A stretch of 64,000 nucleotides of DNA from Norana najaformis (lineage: Eukaryota; Annelida; Clitellata; Crassiclitellata; Hormogastridae). The stretch is from contig OZ029918.1 in assembly GCA_964023275.1 (NCBI GenBank), forward strand, positions 33,071,739 to 33,135,738, read 5' to 3'. The notes below the pieces were generated by a model. It ran no database searches. It saw nothing but the letters and a program-made list of their open reading frames with translations, and was not told where the DNA came from. Below, piece by piece: positions 1 to 10,280 of the stretch. The position numbers and the translations under genes are program-made. Every line of letters begins with the position of its first letter. Position 1 is the stretch's first letter.

Positions 1-244
1 TAAACTGGACCCTTGCTACAACGCACATTGATATGCCTCAGCCAAAGATCAAAAGATCCAGAGATCACATTTCTACAGTTTCTTTTGCTTAGGCATATAA
101 ATCAATCTGTCATCGTCATCTTATTATAGATTTTAAAGTTTATAACCGCTCAGCTGATGACTCATTCTGCTAACAAAAACAAACTTAAAGGAAGCGTTTT
201 TACCACCTCCATTTAAGATCTATTCTAATCTAATCTAGCGACTT

Positions 245-470
245 TTATAGCACCTTTATCAAACTGGATATTCAAAACATGTCATCACAGTATCTAACCT
301 AGACGACTTGCTGTTTTGCCATCTCTATTTCAGACCAGATATTCAGAACAGATCATCACGTTTTCTAAACTAGATCACTGGATGATGAGATGTTTCACCA
401 CCTACCATTCCAAACTGGATCTTCATTATACAGCATATCCTTCTCTAAACTAGACGATAGAAGGTCACTT
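245..470. repeat. imperfect ~75-bp tandem repeat including the end of unkempt exon 3
   Basis: Three related blocks begin near 258, 328 and 411 with caaactggat-type sequence, followed by a cATcac/ttctctaaactaga stretch. The block at 411-470 is the last 60 nt of unkempt exon 3 in antisense, so coding sequence is part of the repeat. The first bases of the window (taaactgga) may be a further copy. Confidence 0.6.
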
Positions 471-695
471 GAACCATCATCCGCTGCCTTCTGTCCATCA
501 AGCATTCTCTCAAGGTCGTGACAGTCGTACACTGGCTGTCGAAGGTCATCCATTCCATGTGCGAACGCGCAGTGCGGACCATTCTTGCTGCACTGGCCAC
601 GAGAATCCGTCTCGTAGACGCAAGGGCAGGTCTTGAAATATCGTAGATGGTAGCGTCTCTCAACATCTCCAGCAATGCGGTGCAGCAACGGGCAT
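406..695 (-). CDS. unk: unkempt coding exon 3 (CCCH fingers 2-3)
   Basis: The exon is 290 nt (1+288+1). Its acceptor is GCCACAG (just above 695) and its donor is GTAGGT (405-400). It encodes CPLLHR, ERRYHLRYFKT, the third finger ending HCAFAHG, and an acidic stretch ending NEDPVWN. Reading on past the donor meets a stop within three codons, which supports the donor. Confidence 0.9.
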
Positions 696-2982
696 CTGTG
701 GCACAGAAAAAACAAAGGGCAGAATGAGCAAGTTATGTAATGTAAAGCGTTAGTAAGGTAACGTAAGATAACTGCTCATTCACTAAGTGCCCCTCTTGCG
801 ATTCCTCAAAAGCATCACTTTGGATCTGAAGGGTTTTTGGTGTGAAGTTAAAAAGCAATCCAACAAGCAATCTGTTATGTCATCTAAGGAAAAGCACTAG
901 CCCTTAAGCCACAATGTTATCTCTCAGGTAAGACAATGGGCTCACTCATCCAAGACGTCATCTAAGGTAAAGTACTAGCACTTAAGCCACAATGTTACCT
1001 CTCAGGTAAGACAATGGGCTCACTCATCCAAGACATCATTTAAGATAAATCACTAGCACTTATGCAACAATGTCATCTCTAAGGTAAGACAATGGGTTTA
1101 CTCATCCATGACGTCATCTAAGGTAAGAAAACACTGTGCTAACTTTCTATGCAATCATCTAAATTAAGATAATAGTAGCCACCCTTGATGTCCACTAAGG
1201 TGAGGCAATGTGCTCACTCACCTATAATGTCATCTGAGATAAGAAAACACTGTGTTCATTTATCTATGCCATCAACTAAGTTAAGCGAGAAGTGCTTACT
1301 CATCTCCATCTGGGCAGATTCCACTCGTTTCATCGTACTTAGAGCAGTAGATGTCAGGACTGTAGTTGAACGACCCGTCCTTCTTTCTGATTGGTCGACG
1401 GCGCTTCTGGTTAAGGAAGTGCCAGTTGAAGCAAGTGTATGGCCGATGATGGGCACATTTGTGCTGCAGAAAGTCTGGACACTGCTGTGTTCGAAACTCC
1501 TTCAGATACCTAAATTAAGATACCATGTCACTACATAAACTTTCAGATACCAAAATTGACAAACCATACCACTGCATAAACCTTCAGATACCTAAATTAA
1601 CATACCATATCATTGTAAATACCTTCAATGTCCTTCAGATACCTAAATTAACATACCAGACCACTACACAAACCTTCAGATACCTAAATTAACATACCAT
1701 ACCACTATACATACCTTCAGATACCTAGACTAGCATATCATACAACAACATATACCCTCAGATACCTAAATTAACATTCCATACCACTGGCTTCTAAGGT
1801 GCACCTAACATGCTCAGAAATGCACATTATAACATTGTTTTTTTCTTTCACAAACTGCCTCTGCACTCATTATCTATCACTAGCTTTTGAAAATTTCGAT
1901 ATGTTACTGCACTACCACATAGTGGCTTACTAGCTGTGCCTCAGATTCACATAAAACTCATCATTGCTCTGTTGGAACATGGTGCCATCAGTATGCGAAC
2001 GAAGTTCAGCTTTATTCAACCTGCCATCTGACGCCCATGCCAGTATCAAGTATACGAACTATTACTTTGGAAATGCAGGAATGGATGCTGTGGAACTGGC
2101 TTTGGCTGAACCAGGCCAAAACACAGTATACATGGCTGAGCACAAGCCAGGCACAATCTACGACTGATACCCTGCGCATCATGATAATGGCGCTATAGAA
2201 GTCATTAGATTAAACAGCATAGCATAACACACACAGGCATGATATATCCTTAATGTGATGTAACAACACTGGAAAATAACAAAACAAAGACATACATAAC
2301 ATCACACAAGACATTTAAAACATGGTAGCCACCTGGTTAGGAGCTTACCTTGAAGTGCACATCATGCAGGTAAGAGCCTTCCTGAGACAGTTACTCTGAA
2401 GGGCCCATGGGCAAGTCCTTAAAGCACAGCTGGTCAGCGACATCTACTGATATTTGTCAATAGATAACAAAACATCATCGACCTCACCTGACACAATACC
2501 CCTTTATAGTAGTCAGGAATCTTTCATCTTTACTAATACATCAAAGGGTTCAAAGTTCGGTGTGGTTATAGATATTTACAATACGATGTCAACCTGTAAA
2601 CAACAGTTGTTCGGTTTTCGGAATACGACCGTCTGGTGCTTCAACCTTAAAATCTTTCAAAGGAACACGGCTTGCGAATAACGAACTAAATTCTCACGTA
2701 CTCAACCTTTAACGCTTAGATTTACTTATTTTCTTGTTCTTATCTGGGCGAAGATATTTTACAAGGTACTCCCCGTCTCTGGTCCAAGTGTACGAGTGTG
2801 GTATCGTACAATCAGCCTCGTTGTATTTACGGTTTAGTTACCCTACACGTGTCGAAAACCGGCCTAGACTTTAGACGGAAGGAACCTGCCGACGAAATCA
2901 GGGCTCACGTCGTGGGAAAGGCGAGAATTACTTACGTGTAGTGAATAGGTTTTTCTCCGTGGTTAGTTACTTCGCCAGGCAT
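406..2982 (-). CDS. unk: unkempt (5' half; three coding exons; continues past left edge)
   Basis: Unkempt is an RNA-binding protein with clustered CCCH zinc fingers that binds mRNA coding regions and represses translation in neural cells. Coding exons lie at 2936-2982, 1300-1509 and 406-695 and join in phase (2, then 2). The joined product starts MPGEVTNHGEKPIHYT and runs on into YLKEFR, the usual start of the family. The first CCCH finger follows, then a KRRRPIRKKDG-type stretch, a second finger (C-x9-C-x5-C-x3-H, spanning the exon 2/3 junction) and a third (C-x9-C-x6-C-x3-H, ending CAFAH). The remaining fingers and the C-terminal RING would lie left of base 1. The sequence does not separate unk from the paralogue unkl. 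Splice sites are GTAAGT, GTAAGC and GTAGGT with AG acceptors. Tandem arrays sit at several of its exon boundaries. Confidence 0.93.
865..1290. repeat. 78-bp minisatellite in unkempt intron 2
   Basis: Copies of gtcatctaagg start at 879, 957, 1035 and 1113, a period of exactly 78 bp, with more decayed units up to the exon 2 donor. On the minus strand each unit holds GATGAGTGAGC or a close match, resembling the true exon end GATGA plus GTAAGC. Confidence 0.85.
1300..1509 (-). CDS. unk: unkempt coding exon 2 (first CCCH finger)
   Basis: The exon is 210 nt (1+207+2). Its acceptor is ATTTAG before GTATCTGAAG and its donor is GTAAGC (1299-1294). It encodes YLKEFRTQQC, a CCCH finger, the basic linker and the start of finger 2 up to CPDGDE. 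The acceptor copy lies at the end of a 41-bp array and the donor copy at the edge of a 78-bp array. Confidence 0.93.
1501..1797. repeat. 41-bp minisatellite spanning the unkempt exon 2 acceptor
   Basis: The motif ttcagatacct recurs at 1501, 1542, 1583, 1634, 1675, 1716 and 1757: spacing 41 bp, with one 51-bp step. In antisense each unit carries a (T)TTAG acceptor followed by the first ten bases of exon 2 (GTATCTGAAG). The first unit is the real splice site; the others are mimics inside intron 1. Confidence 0.9.
1798..2717. other. unkempt intron 1, no feature recognised
   Basis: This stretch lies in the first unkempt intron. An open frame on the plus strand at 1964-2167 has no recognisable domain. 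A minus-strand sequence ending in GTAAGC at 2349 could look like an exon end, but the exon at 2936 fits the family better. Confidence 0.5.
2718..2827 (+). repeat. left arm of a 110-bp inverted repeat
   Basis: This arm matches the reverse complement of 3405-3514 almost throughout (for example ggtactccccgtctctggtc against gaccagagacggggagtacc), with only scattered differences. The arms enclose about 580 bp that contain unkempt exon 1 and its upstream region. Confidence 0.9.
2936..2982 (-). CDS. unk: unkempt coding exon 1
   Basis: ATG at 2982-2980 opens 15 codons plus two bases, then a GTAAGT donor (2935-2930). The split codon AC+G gives Thr, so the junction reads HYT-YLKEFR as in other unkempt proteins. 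This phase match fixes both the exon and the start. A CACGTG E-box lies a few bases upstream of the ATG. Confidence 0.88.
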
Positions 2983-3272
2983 CTTGGATCACGTGACTAC
3001 GACTGGCTTTGTTTACAAATACATTATAAAAGAGCGACAGAGGGACCGTCCAGAAATTACGTCTCACGACCGACTGTATCCTGGGAGGGACGTTATTTTT
3101 ACGTGAGCTGAATCGAGATGTTTTCCCTTTTCGAATATTCTTCAGTGTCTAGAGACGCCCTCAGCATTTTGGATTTTTTATCGGACCGATTTGGTCAAAA
3201 TGGCATTATCGAATAATGCATGAAGGTCTATTCCATGCGGTGTGATTCTGTTGAGTGCTGTAGTCGCGCTAT

Positions 3273-3399
3273 ATCGTAATCGTAATCGTAATCTCGAGAT
3301 TTCTACAGCGCCCAACGAAAACTAAGTCGCGGGAACCAGCTTATTCACAGGCGCTCGGTCAAAACAAAATCGCTAGGCAAAAGGGTTCGGTTCCAGGAT
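3273..3399 (-). mobile_element. 5'-truncated LINE 3' end (family B), tail (GATTAC)n
   Basis: In sense this reads ...GTGAATAAGCTGGTTCCCGCGA... then TTGGGCGCTGTAGAAATCTC and a tail of GATTAC repeats. The same module recurs many times in the window, and the copy at 53003-53660 joins it to a reverse-transcriptase C-terminus, so these are probably 5'-truncated LINE ends. Confidence 0.75.
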
Positions 3400-3404
3400 T
3401 TAAT

Positions 3405-3514
3405 AATACAACGAGGCTGATTGTACGATACCACACTCGTACACTTGGACCAGAGACGGGGAGTACCTTGTAAAATATCTTCACCCAGATTAGAACATGA
3501 AAATAAGCAAATCT
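3405..3514 (-). repeat. right arm of the 110-bp inverted repeat
   Basis: Partner of 2718-2827. It lies directly next to the LINE 3'-end copy at 3273-3399, and upstream of unkempt in the minus direction. Confidence 0.9.
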
Positions 3515-3629
3515 ATTTATTATAGAAATTCTTAGGTTGCATAAGATTGAAATAGGCTGTGTAGTAGCTGATCATAGAATCTAGCGTGGTCTACTTCGTG
3601 CGGCAGAATTAGGCTCTATGTCCTAATGC

Positions 3630-4013
3630 TCTCCAGAATATCTTTGGCAAACTCATTGGTATCTAGTCGCCTTGACTATTGTAACTCAATTCTTGCTGGT
3701 ATCACAAAGTCAAACATGAAGAAACTCCAACGAGTTCAAAACCACTTGGCTAGAGCCATAATAATACTTTAAAATATGGGTATATAACCCCTGTGTTTAA
3801 ATCTTTGCACTGGCTTCCTGTTCAGCAAAGGATTTGTTTTAAATTGGAACTTACAGTTTATAAACATTGAATTCTGGCAAACCACATTACTCAAAATCAG
3901 TCCTTATTCCCCAGACTTGCCGTTATTCTGCAAGGTTTTCTGATTGTCTTTCTCTGATCATATCTTGGACTAGAAATATTCTCCATAAACGTGCTTTTTC
4001 GGTTGCTGGGCCT

Positions 4014-4020
<7 letters not shown>
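3630..4020 (+). mobile_element. CR1-like LINE remnant (reverse transcriptase C-terminal part)
   Basis: Read with frameshifts, the plus strand gives LDYCNSILAGI, KLQRVQNHLARA, a HWLPVQQRI-like stretch and FKLEL, the order typical of the C-terminal end of CR1/L2-clade ORF2. It is broken by stops and ends against the TC/ATT microsatellites. Confidence 0.75.
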
Positions 4021-4076
<56 letters not shown>

Positions 4077-4077
4077 T

Positions 4078-4140
<63 letters not shown>
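4017..4140. repeat. (TC)n then (ATT)n microsatellites
   Basis: About 60 bp of TC repeat is followed without a gap by about 60 bp of ATT repeat. They sit at the 3' end of the LINE remnant. Confidence 0.97.
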
Positions 4141-4142
<2 letters not shown>

Positions 4143-4224
4143 AGCACTATTCTGATATTTTGATGATGTCTTGCATTGCATTGAAATAGATTAATTTTAG
4201 TCAGAGGCGTTGATAAACTGTAAG

Positions 4225-4470
4225 TGTACTTTTTTCCGTAGCGACCGTATGGCTTCGACCCTGCTCATTTTTCAGTGAATTGATAGGATGAGAGCCTTCA
4301 CCATTGCTGCCCGTCTGAATGGGGGCCACCCCATTTAAATTCCCTGTGTACGGACCGTGCTAGCCCGAGATTTAAATCTCAGAAATATGGGCACTGTCGT
4401 TATGCGAACCGGCATCCTCACGCACAGAGGCACATTGATATACGTCTTAGCTATGGAGTTTGGAGACCTG
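4225..4470 (-). mobile_element. tRNA-derived SINE, family A
   Basis: It shares the blocks gcgaccgtatgg, ttcagtgaatt, cggaccgtgctag and gatttaaatctc with copies at 11530-11790, 31360-31545 and 36911-37075. Read on the minus strand, the family begins with box A- and box B-like motifs. Confidence 0.7.
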
Positions 4471-4664
4471 GTCCATGGCAAGCGCTGCGTGCGAACCTAT
4501 AGTGGGGTTTGGGGCAAAGCCTTCAGTGGGTCCGGAGCAAAGCCCTGTTATGGGATCAGAGGGCTTCGCCTCTAAATCTGAAAATTGTTACATAGCTAAG
4601 GCCAGTTACATTCTTTGGTGTTTCGTGGATTTCAATGTCCAGTAGGCCTATATGAGTCATATGG

Positions 4665-4920
4665 GGTGCGCGATATAGTGTTTAGTGTCTAATTGTTAAT
4701 TGAGAGGTCGGGAGTTCAAATCCCTGCCAGTGCAGAAATAAGTTTCAAGATTTCTGTTCCATTTGCGCCTCCCTATAAATGAGTACATTGGCCATGCACT
4801 GTCAGTGGGAAGATCAGGCGGCAAGGGAGATGACTGGCCACCTGCCCTCATGTGTCGAGGCTAAGAAAGCAAAGTTGCTAATACTTCATAGCCATGGCTA
4901 TCTATCGGAGTTAGCTTGAG
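4665..4920 (+). mobile_element. possible tRNA-derived SINE
   Basis: A box B-like stretch (gggagttcaaatccctgcc) follows a degenerate tRNA-like leader. The downstream 180 bp has no recognised coding content. No second copy was found in the window. Confidence 0.35.
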
Positions 4921-5610
4921 GGACTGATCGTCTTTTTCTACACAGTTAATATAACCAAGGTCCACTTCAAATCTTAGATAGGCCACGGCGGAAGTGCCTC
5001 CCCTATTCCGCCCATGGGCCCGCCTACATGAACCCTTGGTTCTTTGTTTTCCCTATATTAGCTCAACAGGCGAATCAAAGAGGAAAGTGAGACTGGAGGA
5101 ATTAGTCGCTAGGCGGAGGGAGAAGTCAAAGATTTTCTTAGCCTGATCACCTAGACCTAAAATACTGAATTCCGTTTTGGCAGGTGTGAGGCAAAGGAGG
5201 TTAGAGGAGAAGACTTCATAAAAATGGCTGTTGGCATGCATGTAATGCTGCGATATGTAGCCTACACAGAAGCAATGACGAAAGTCTGGCTCCCAGATGA
5301 CAAATGTCAGAGCTGGTGCTGTGAATATTGCACTCCAGCTGAGCCAGAAGTTTGTTTGTGACTTGTCTTCGCTTGCAAGAAAAAGGTTTTACGAAACACA
5401 CCTGAAGAATCCATTTGGTACTTTTCTGTTCCTTACTCCGTTATAATTCTTTAGTTAACCAAGGCTTATTTATCGGTTTATTTTGTTTCTCTTCACTTTG
5501 TGTATAAGAATTTGCCTAGACATTTTGAAATATTGAACATTATTGTAATTTCACGATCTGAAATCATTATTGACTGTTAAACCTTTGAAATTACTTAGCA
5601 AAACTGTTAC
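4921..5610. other. no feature recognised
   Basis: Two short minus-strand open frames are present, but they show no domain, splice context or family resemblance. Nothing can be supported here. Confidence 0.5.
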
Positions 5611-5684
5611 TGTGAATAAGCTGGTCCCCGCGGCGCGGTTTTCGTTGGGCGCTGTAGAAATCTTGGAATTACGATTACGATTAC
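5611..5684 (+). mobile_element. LINE 3' end (family B)
   Basis: A short copy from gtgaataagctgg to the GATTAC tail, in sense on the plus strand. Confidence 0.7.
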
Positions 5685-6125
5685 TTGGCCAGTTTATTAA
5701 GTACAGTAGGCATAGTATCCGTAGCTTTCCCTCTTAATATCATTTGCTTAAGCATTGTTTACTGCATCAATGTGTTAATTTGTTCATTTGATGAATAAAA
5801 CAAATATTCTTGCTTTTTACGCTAAAATAACAATATAACAAACACATGTTTAATTTTATGGGGCGAGAAGAACATGCCAGTAGTGCCCTCAACATAGAGT
5901 AAGACTGGCATGATATTCTTGCCTCACGCGATGGGGCAAGGGTGACCTTTAGGGTAACTCTGCCTCGATCCAAATTTGATGAAACAGTCACCCAGTAGCA
6001 ATTAAATCAAGTTTATGGAAGCTCAGATGATCCATCTATGTATATCATAACACGAATTTCATGTTGATGTAGGCTACGTATTTTATTCAGCAATTTGTGT
6101 GAGCCACACTTGGTCCCGCTTCTCC

Positions 6126-6988
6126 TAGTGGTGGGTCAGTTTAACCGATACCGGACCGATATCCTGATATTCATTTTCAGAAATAAGTGATATCCACACC
6201 GAAGTCGGTATTTCGAAAACCGAAAAATACCGAAAACCGAATAAAAAACGACAAAACCGAAAAGTTGGTATGCACAGATTGCAAATATCAAGATGCTCGT
6301 TTCCCTCGCGGATATTATTTTCTTTCGCTGAACATTCCTTCACATCGTTGAGAGTTTGACTGTTGACTGATATGCCTACTGTGTGTCCTGTCAACGTAAA
6401 AATAATAGCAGGCTACGTCCAATCTATTATGCTAGAATAAACGACGTACTTATCCTCTATCTGCGTAGGGAAAGTTGTGGCACTGTGTACTCGGATCTTG
6501 GACGATTAGACGCAAATTATTTCACAGTGCTGGAAATTTCTATCGCAAACTTTCCGAACGAGCAAGAGGGGCCTACACCAGGGAGTACATGGGCAAATAA
6601 TGGTATCCGTATTATTTTGTAGTACTAGAGATGACATTTCATTATGTTGCTTTATTGCGTATGAGCCGTCGTGTACAGATCTTCAAACTAGAGACTTTTT
6701 AATTAGGAACGAACACAGTTGAACACATAAAATACAATTTCAAATTTTAACTTGCAATTTTGTTTCCGTAAAACAGCACTGCACGCTATACAGTTGTGAA
6801 GCTCACACCGCACACCAGCGAAGAAGCATAAATCCGAAGCATAAAGAGAACACACACAAAACCGAAAACCGTTACCGATATCGCGATATTTAGATAAATC
6901 TAAACCGAAACAACTTTGAAAAAATACCGAGAAAGAACTGAAAACCGATACCGACTTTTTAAAAACCGACACCGGCCGTGGTCCACTG
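6126..6988. mobile_element. hAT-like MITE with CCGAAAA-rich ends
   Basis: The ends form imperfect inverted repeats: AGTGGTGGGTCAGTTTAACCGATACCGG-like on the left and the complement of ACCGACACCGGCC...CCACTG on the right. Both subterminal regions are rich in accgaaaa and cgatatc. This layout is common for non-autonomous hAT elements. No clear 8-bp target duplication was seen. The inner open frame (6383-6622) is not recognised. Confidence 0.6.
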
Positions 6989-7059
6989 TATGGACGATCT
7001 TTTTAAGAGCTGCACGGTTAGATCAAGAGCAAAAGAGCATGGAAAACTCTCCTCACTGG

Positions 7060-7865
7060 GATTGTAATTGTAACTGTAATTGTAATTTAAGATTTATAAA
7101 GCGCCTCTTAGAGAATAAAGTAAACAGGGTCGCTCCCAACCCGAACAAGTAAAATCACTGTTAATCACTGTTAAACAGTCTTCAGGCGTCTGCGGATACA
7201 GACCGCACCATAGGGGAATTATCTTTTAACCCGACAAATATCGCGACGTACCCATGGCAGCCATCTCCCCGGAGTTCGTATGACGTTGCCATGGCGACGG
7301 ATGTGGAGCACGCCTTCAAGCATCTTCCCCCTATTGATGAGGTTGCTGTTCTGAGTGAAGTTCAACATCATTTAAGCTAGCGATGAGTACCTTACAGAGG
7401 TTCCGAGAAAGCGCTATAGAAATAGTTATATATGTAGACCTATGTTTTTATACGTAGGCCTATATATATAATATATATATATATAATTGTTAGCCTGACT
7501 GATGGTTTCCCTGACATTCGATTTCGACCGAGCTTCTCCGACGGATTACAGTTTAGACCGCGGTTTCACTGGACGAGACTATAGACTGATGCCTTAGGCA
7601 TTATGATAACGGCGCTATAGAAATCACTAGATCAGATTGGATATCGAAGACAAGTTAGAGAGAACTATTATTGTATTGGCCTCCTCTTCAAGGTTCAAAT
7701 TCCACATCCCCCCACTTTCTAGGTTCAGGTTCCAGATACCACTTTCCCCACTTCGCATATCGATGATAATTAATTAACTTCTCCAGATAAATAATAAAAT
7801 AATAATAATAATAATTAGAAAACTTCTCATACGCCGGTGTCTAATGCACATGGCATCATCAACCG
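7060..7865. other. repeat-derived sequence, no gene recognised
   Basis: Contains (TGTAAT)n near 7065-7090, a copy of the short dispersed element tttataaagcgcctctta near 7092, a TA-rich run near 7460-7485 and AAT repeats at 7795-7815. No coding feature is supported. Confidence 0.5.
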
Positions 7866-7961
7866 ATGGCGGACCAAAGCCAAGCCGCGATCAGGTCAGC
7901 ATCCAGAAGGCCAATCCACAAGACAGAGAGGCAGCCTACGGTGGAGAAGCAATTTGAAAAG
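7866..7961 (+). CDS. candidate first coding exon of an unknown gene
   Basis: ATGGCGGACC opens 32 codons without a stop. They give MADQSQAAIRSASRRPIH and end TVEKQFEK, exactly before a consensus GTAAGT donor (7962-7967), phase 0. The translation is basic and hydrophilic and is not recognised. The start context, codon content and donor argue for a real exon, but no following plus-strand exon was identified, so it may be chance or a gene whose other exons lie in the repeat-rich sequence. Confidence 0.35.
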
Positions 7962-8550
7962 GTAAGTATTACGAACAAAATGACATACAGTGTATGTTCT
8001 GTTTTGTCTTATCGTGACCTGGGGTCAAGTGACCTGCTCTAGTGCTCCAGCTACTCAGAATTCTTAAGCCACATAAGAGCTCGAGAATGGCTAATAACCG
8101 TAAGTGTAACAGCCACTATAGTAACAGATATAATGTATGATCATACACGGTTGTCATATCGCGCATTCATACAGCTTCAATACTCTGCTACGAATAGCAA
8201 CGGTTACGACAAGGTCTGCGAAGATAGGATATCTCCATAAAGCCACTGGCTATCCACAAATAAGATATATGCCGCGTACTTGAAATAACTGCGCCGGCCA
8301 GACTTTGGTCAGGGTCACGTGACGACTCAACTGCGCGACTTCTATGAACCGTGGTTCGACTTCTGTGGACTCGTTAACACGATGAGATATAACTCAGGAC
8401 TGAAGCCAGATGGCTTATTTATTACTACGTAGGCCTATCTCTTTAGGCCTTATATGACTAATTAGTCGTCTGGTGGATAGGCCTTCGTGCATCCGGGTGG
8501 ATATCTAATTAGGAGCTCCGTTACGACTCACGCGGGCCATTAAAAAGGCA
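7962..8550. other. no feature recognised
   Basis: Moderately GC-balanced sequence without simple repeats or open frames of note. It would be intron if the candidate exon at 7866 is real. Confidence 0.4.
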
Positions 8551-8678
8551 CTCTTGACCTGGAACCGAACCCTTTTGCCTAGCGATTTTGTTTTGACGGA
8601 GAGCCTGTGAATAAGCTGGTTCCCGCGACTTAGCTTTCGTTGGGCGCTGTAGAAATCTCGAGATTACGATTACGATTA
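8551..8678 (+). mobile_element. LINE 3' end (family B)
   Basis: A longer copy starting near cttgacctggaaccgaaccc and ending in the GATTAC tail. Confidence 0.75.
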
Positions 8679-9940
8679 ATCTAACCTGGCGCGGAAACTG
8701 ACCAAGCAACCCTTCTCTTGAGGACCCGAATTGATATAGAGCCGGTATATAGACTGGTCTTCTTGACGCGGCTTTTGTGTGGCGCTGGAAATTTTTTTAG
8801 ATTAAATTTACATTACATTATATACAGATGGTAATACAGACAATTAAGTATGCAATGAAGGACTCGGTCACACAGCCAGATATCTTTGGCTGACTAAACT
8901 TCGATTTCTGTCATAATAATGATGATGTTGTTGTTGATGATGACGTGATGACAAAGATTATAATGATCACAATAATAGTAGTAGTAGCAGTAGTGGTAGT
9001 AGTAGTAGTAATAATAATAACAATAATGCTTCACTTTTTATAAGTGTCCTCTAAGCACTGCATGGAAACAGAAACGAAACATCGGATGCTGATAGCTTTG
9101 CCTTTACCTGGATTATGACTACCCACTGGTATTTAAATACATGGGCCTAAATAAATCAATTAATCAATCAACCAATCAATCAATCAACAAGTCTATTAAT
9201 GTTCCAGTTGGTTAGAACCTGTCTGCAAGATGTCGATAGTAATTAGAATTCGAGATGTTATAAATAGATGTAGGCCTAAATCTACGATACTCGCCATGGC
9301 CTCGTAATGGCCTCTTGTCCCTCTCACGTCGAAGGCCACTCACGATGTCCTTATGCCACTGGTCGAGGCGCAGTTATTTTTTATACATGACCTCCGCATC
9401 ACCAATTTAAACTCCAATTTGAAATCCAGGCAGATCTGCGTCTTCATTTTGTGGTAATACTGCAAATTTCTGTATCTCCATGCCGCTCTATCGGTATCTT
9501 CATCTTCATCCCCCGTTAAGTACTATTTTTATCTCGACGCTTCATAACATTGTTATTTTCGTCGTTATCTTACACTGTATCTTCATGTCGTTTCTCAACT
9601 TTCATTATCGTCTGTGTCTTCATCGTTCATTAGAAACTCAATATACTGTACCAATGACCTTGCATCTTCATATCTTTCTACCGCGAATCTTATTCATCTA
9701 CGCTCCTGTAGGTTTTGTCTCAAAATTTCCTGTTGCTTCATTTCTGTGTTTTCTTAACTCCATGCCTTCGTATCTTCAGCTCCACCTTGATTTATCTGCG
9801 TTTCACTACTAAGCCGTTCCCAAGATCCATTATAACCCCGTGTTAACTGATGTAATCCGCTCTTATCCAGAATGTAATCTGTGTCAAACAGAGTTACCCG
9901 TTATTATGGAGTGCCGTATAATCAACGAACCCTCTAGCAT
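8679..9940. other. simple-repeat-rich intergenic sequence
   Basis: Holds GAT/GTA trinucleotide runs (8915-9025), (CAAT)n near 9150-9190 and a stretch at 9450-9800 with frequent tatcttcat motifs. The plus-strand open frame at 9480-9812 follows that repeat and is not considered a gene. Confidence 0.5.
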
Positions 9941-9944
9941 CATC

Positions 9945-10185
9945 CATGGTGTTATCCAACGTCATCTCGTGTCATCCGGAGTCATCCGGTGTCATTTAGC
10001 GCAATTCTGAGTCAACTGGTGTAAATTCAGCGTAATCTTGCGCCATCTAACGTCATCCCCATCATGCAGTGTCATTCAGCATCATCGGTGTCATCTGGCG
10101 TCATCCCGTATCACAGGATGTCATCCAGCGTTATCGTGTGTCATCTGGCGTCATCGCGTGTTATCCGACGTCATTCAGCCTCGCC
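9945..10185. repeat. ~10-bp period array (gtcatcNNgN)
   Basis: About 24 consecutive units of the type gtcatccggt, gtcatttagc, gtcatctggc occur with a period of 10 bp and two one-base slips. The array lies just beyond the 3' end of the fusion gene. Confidence 0.85.
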
Positions 10186-10280
10186 CAGCACAAACCGAGC
10201 CCATCAGAGATCGCGATTCCAATCAATCGATGGAGGACTGGCCAATCAATAAATCAATCAATCAGTTGTTCGATTCTCCC

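Noticed and set aside
2343-2365. ATGATGTGCACTTCAAG with a GTAAGC donor as unkempt exon 1
   Set aside because: The phase fits, but the product lacks the HYT start; the exon at 2936-2982 gives the expected HYT-YLKEFR.
7460-7485. TA-rich run as a promoter
   Set aside because: It is a simple repeat with no start context nearby.
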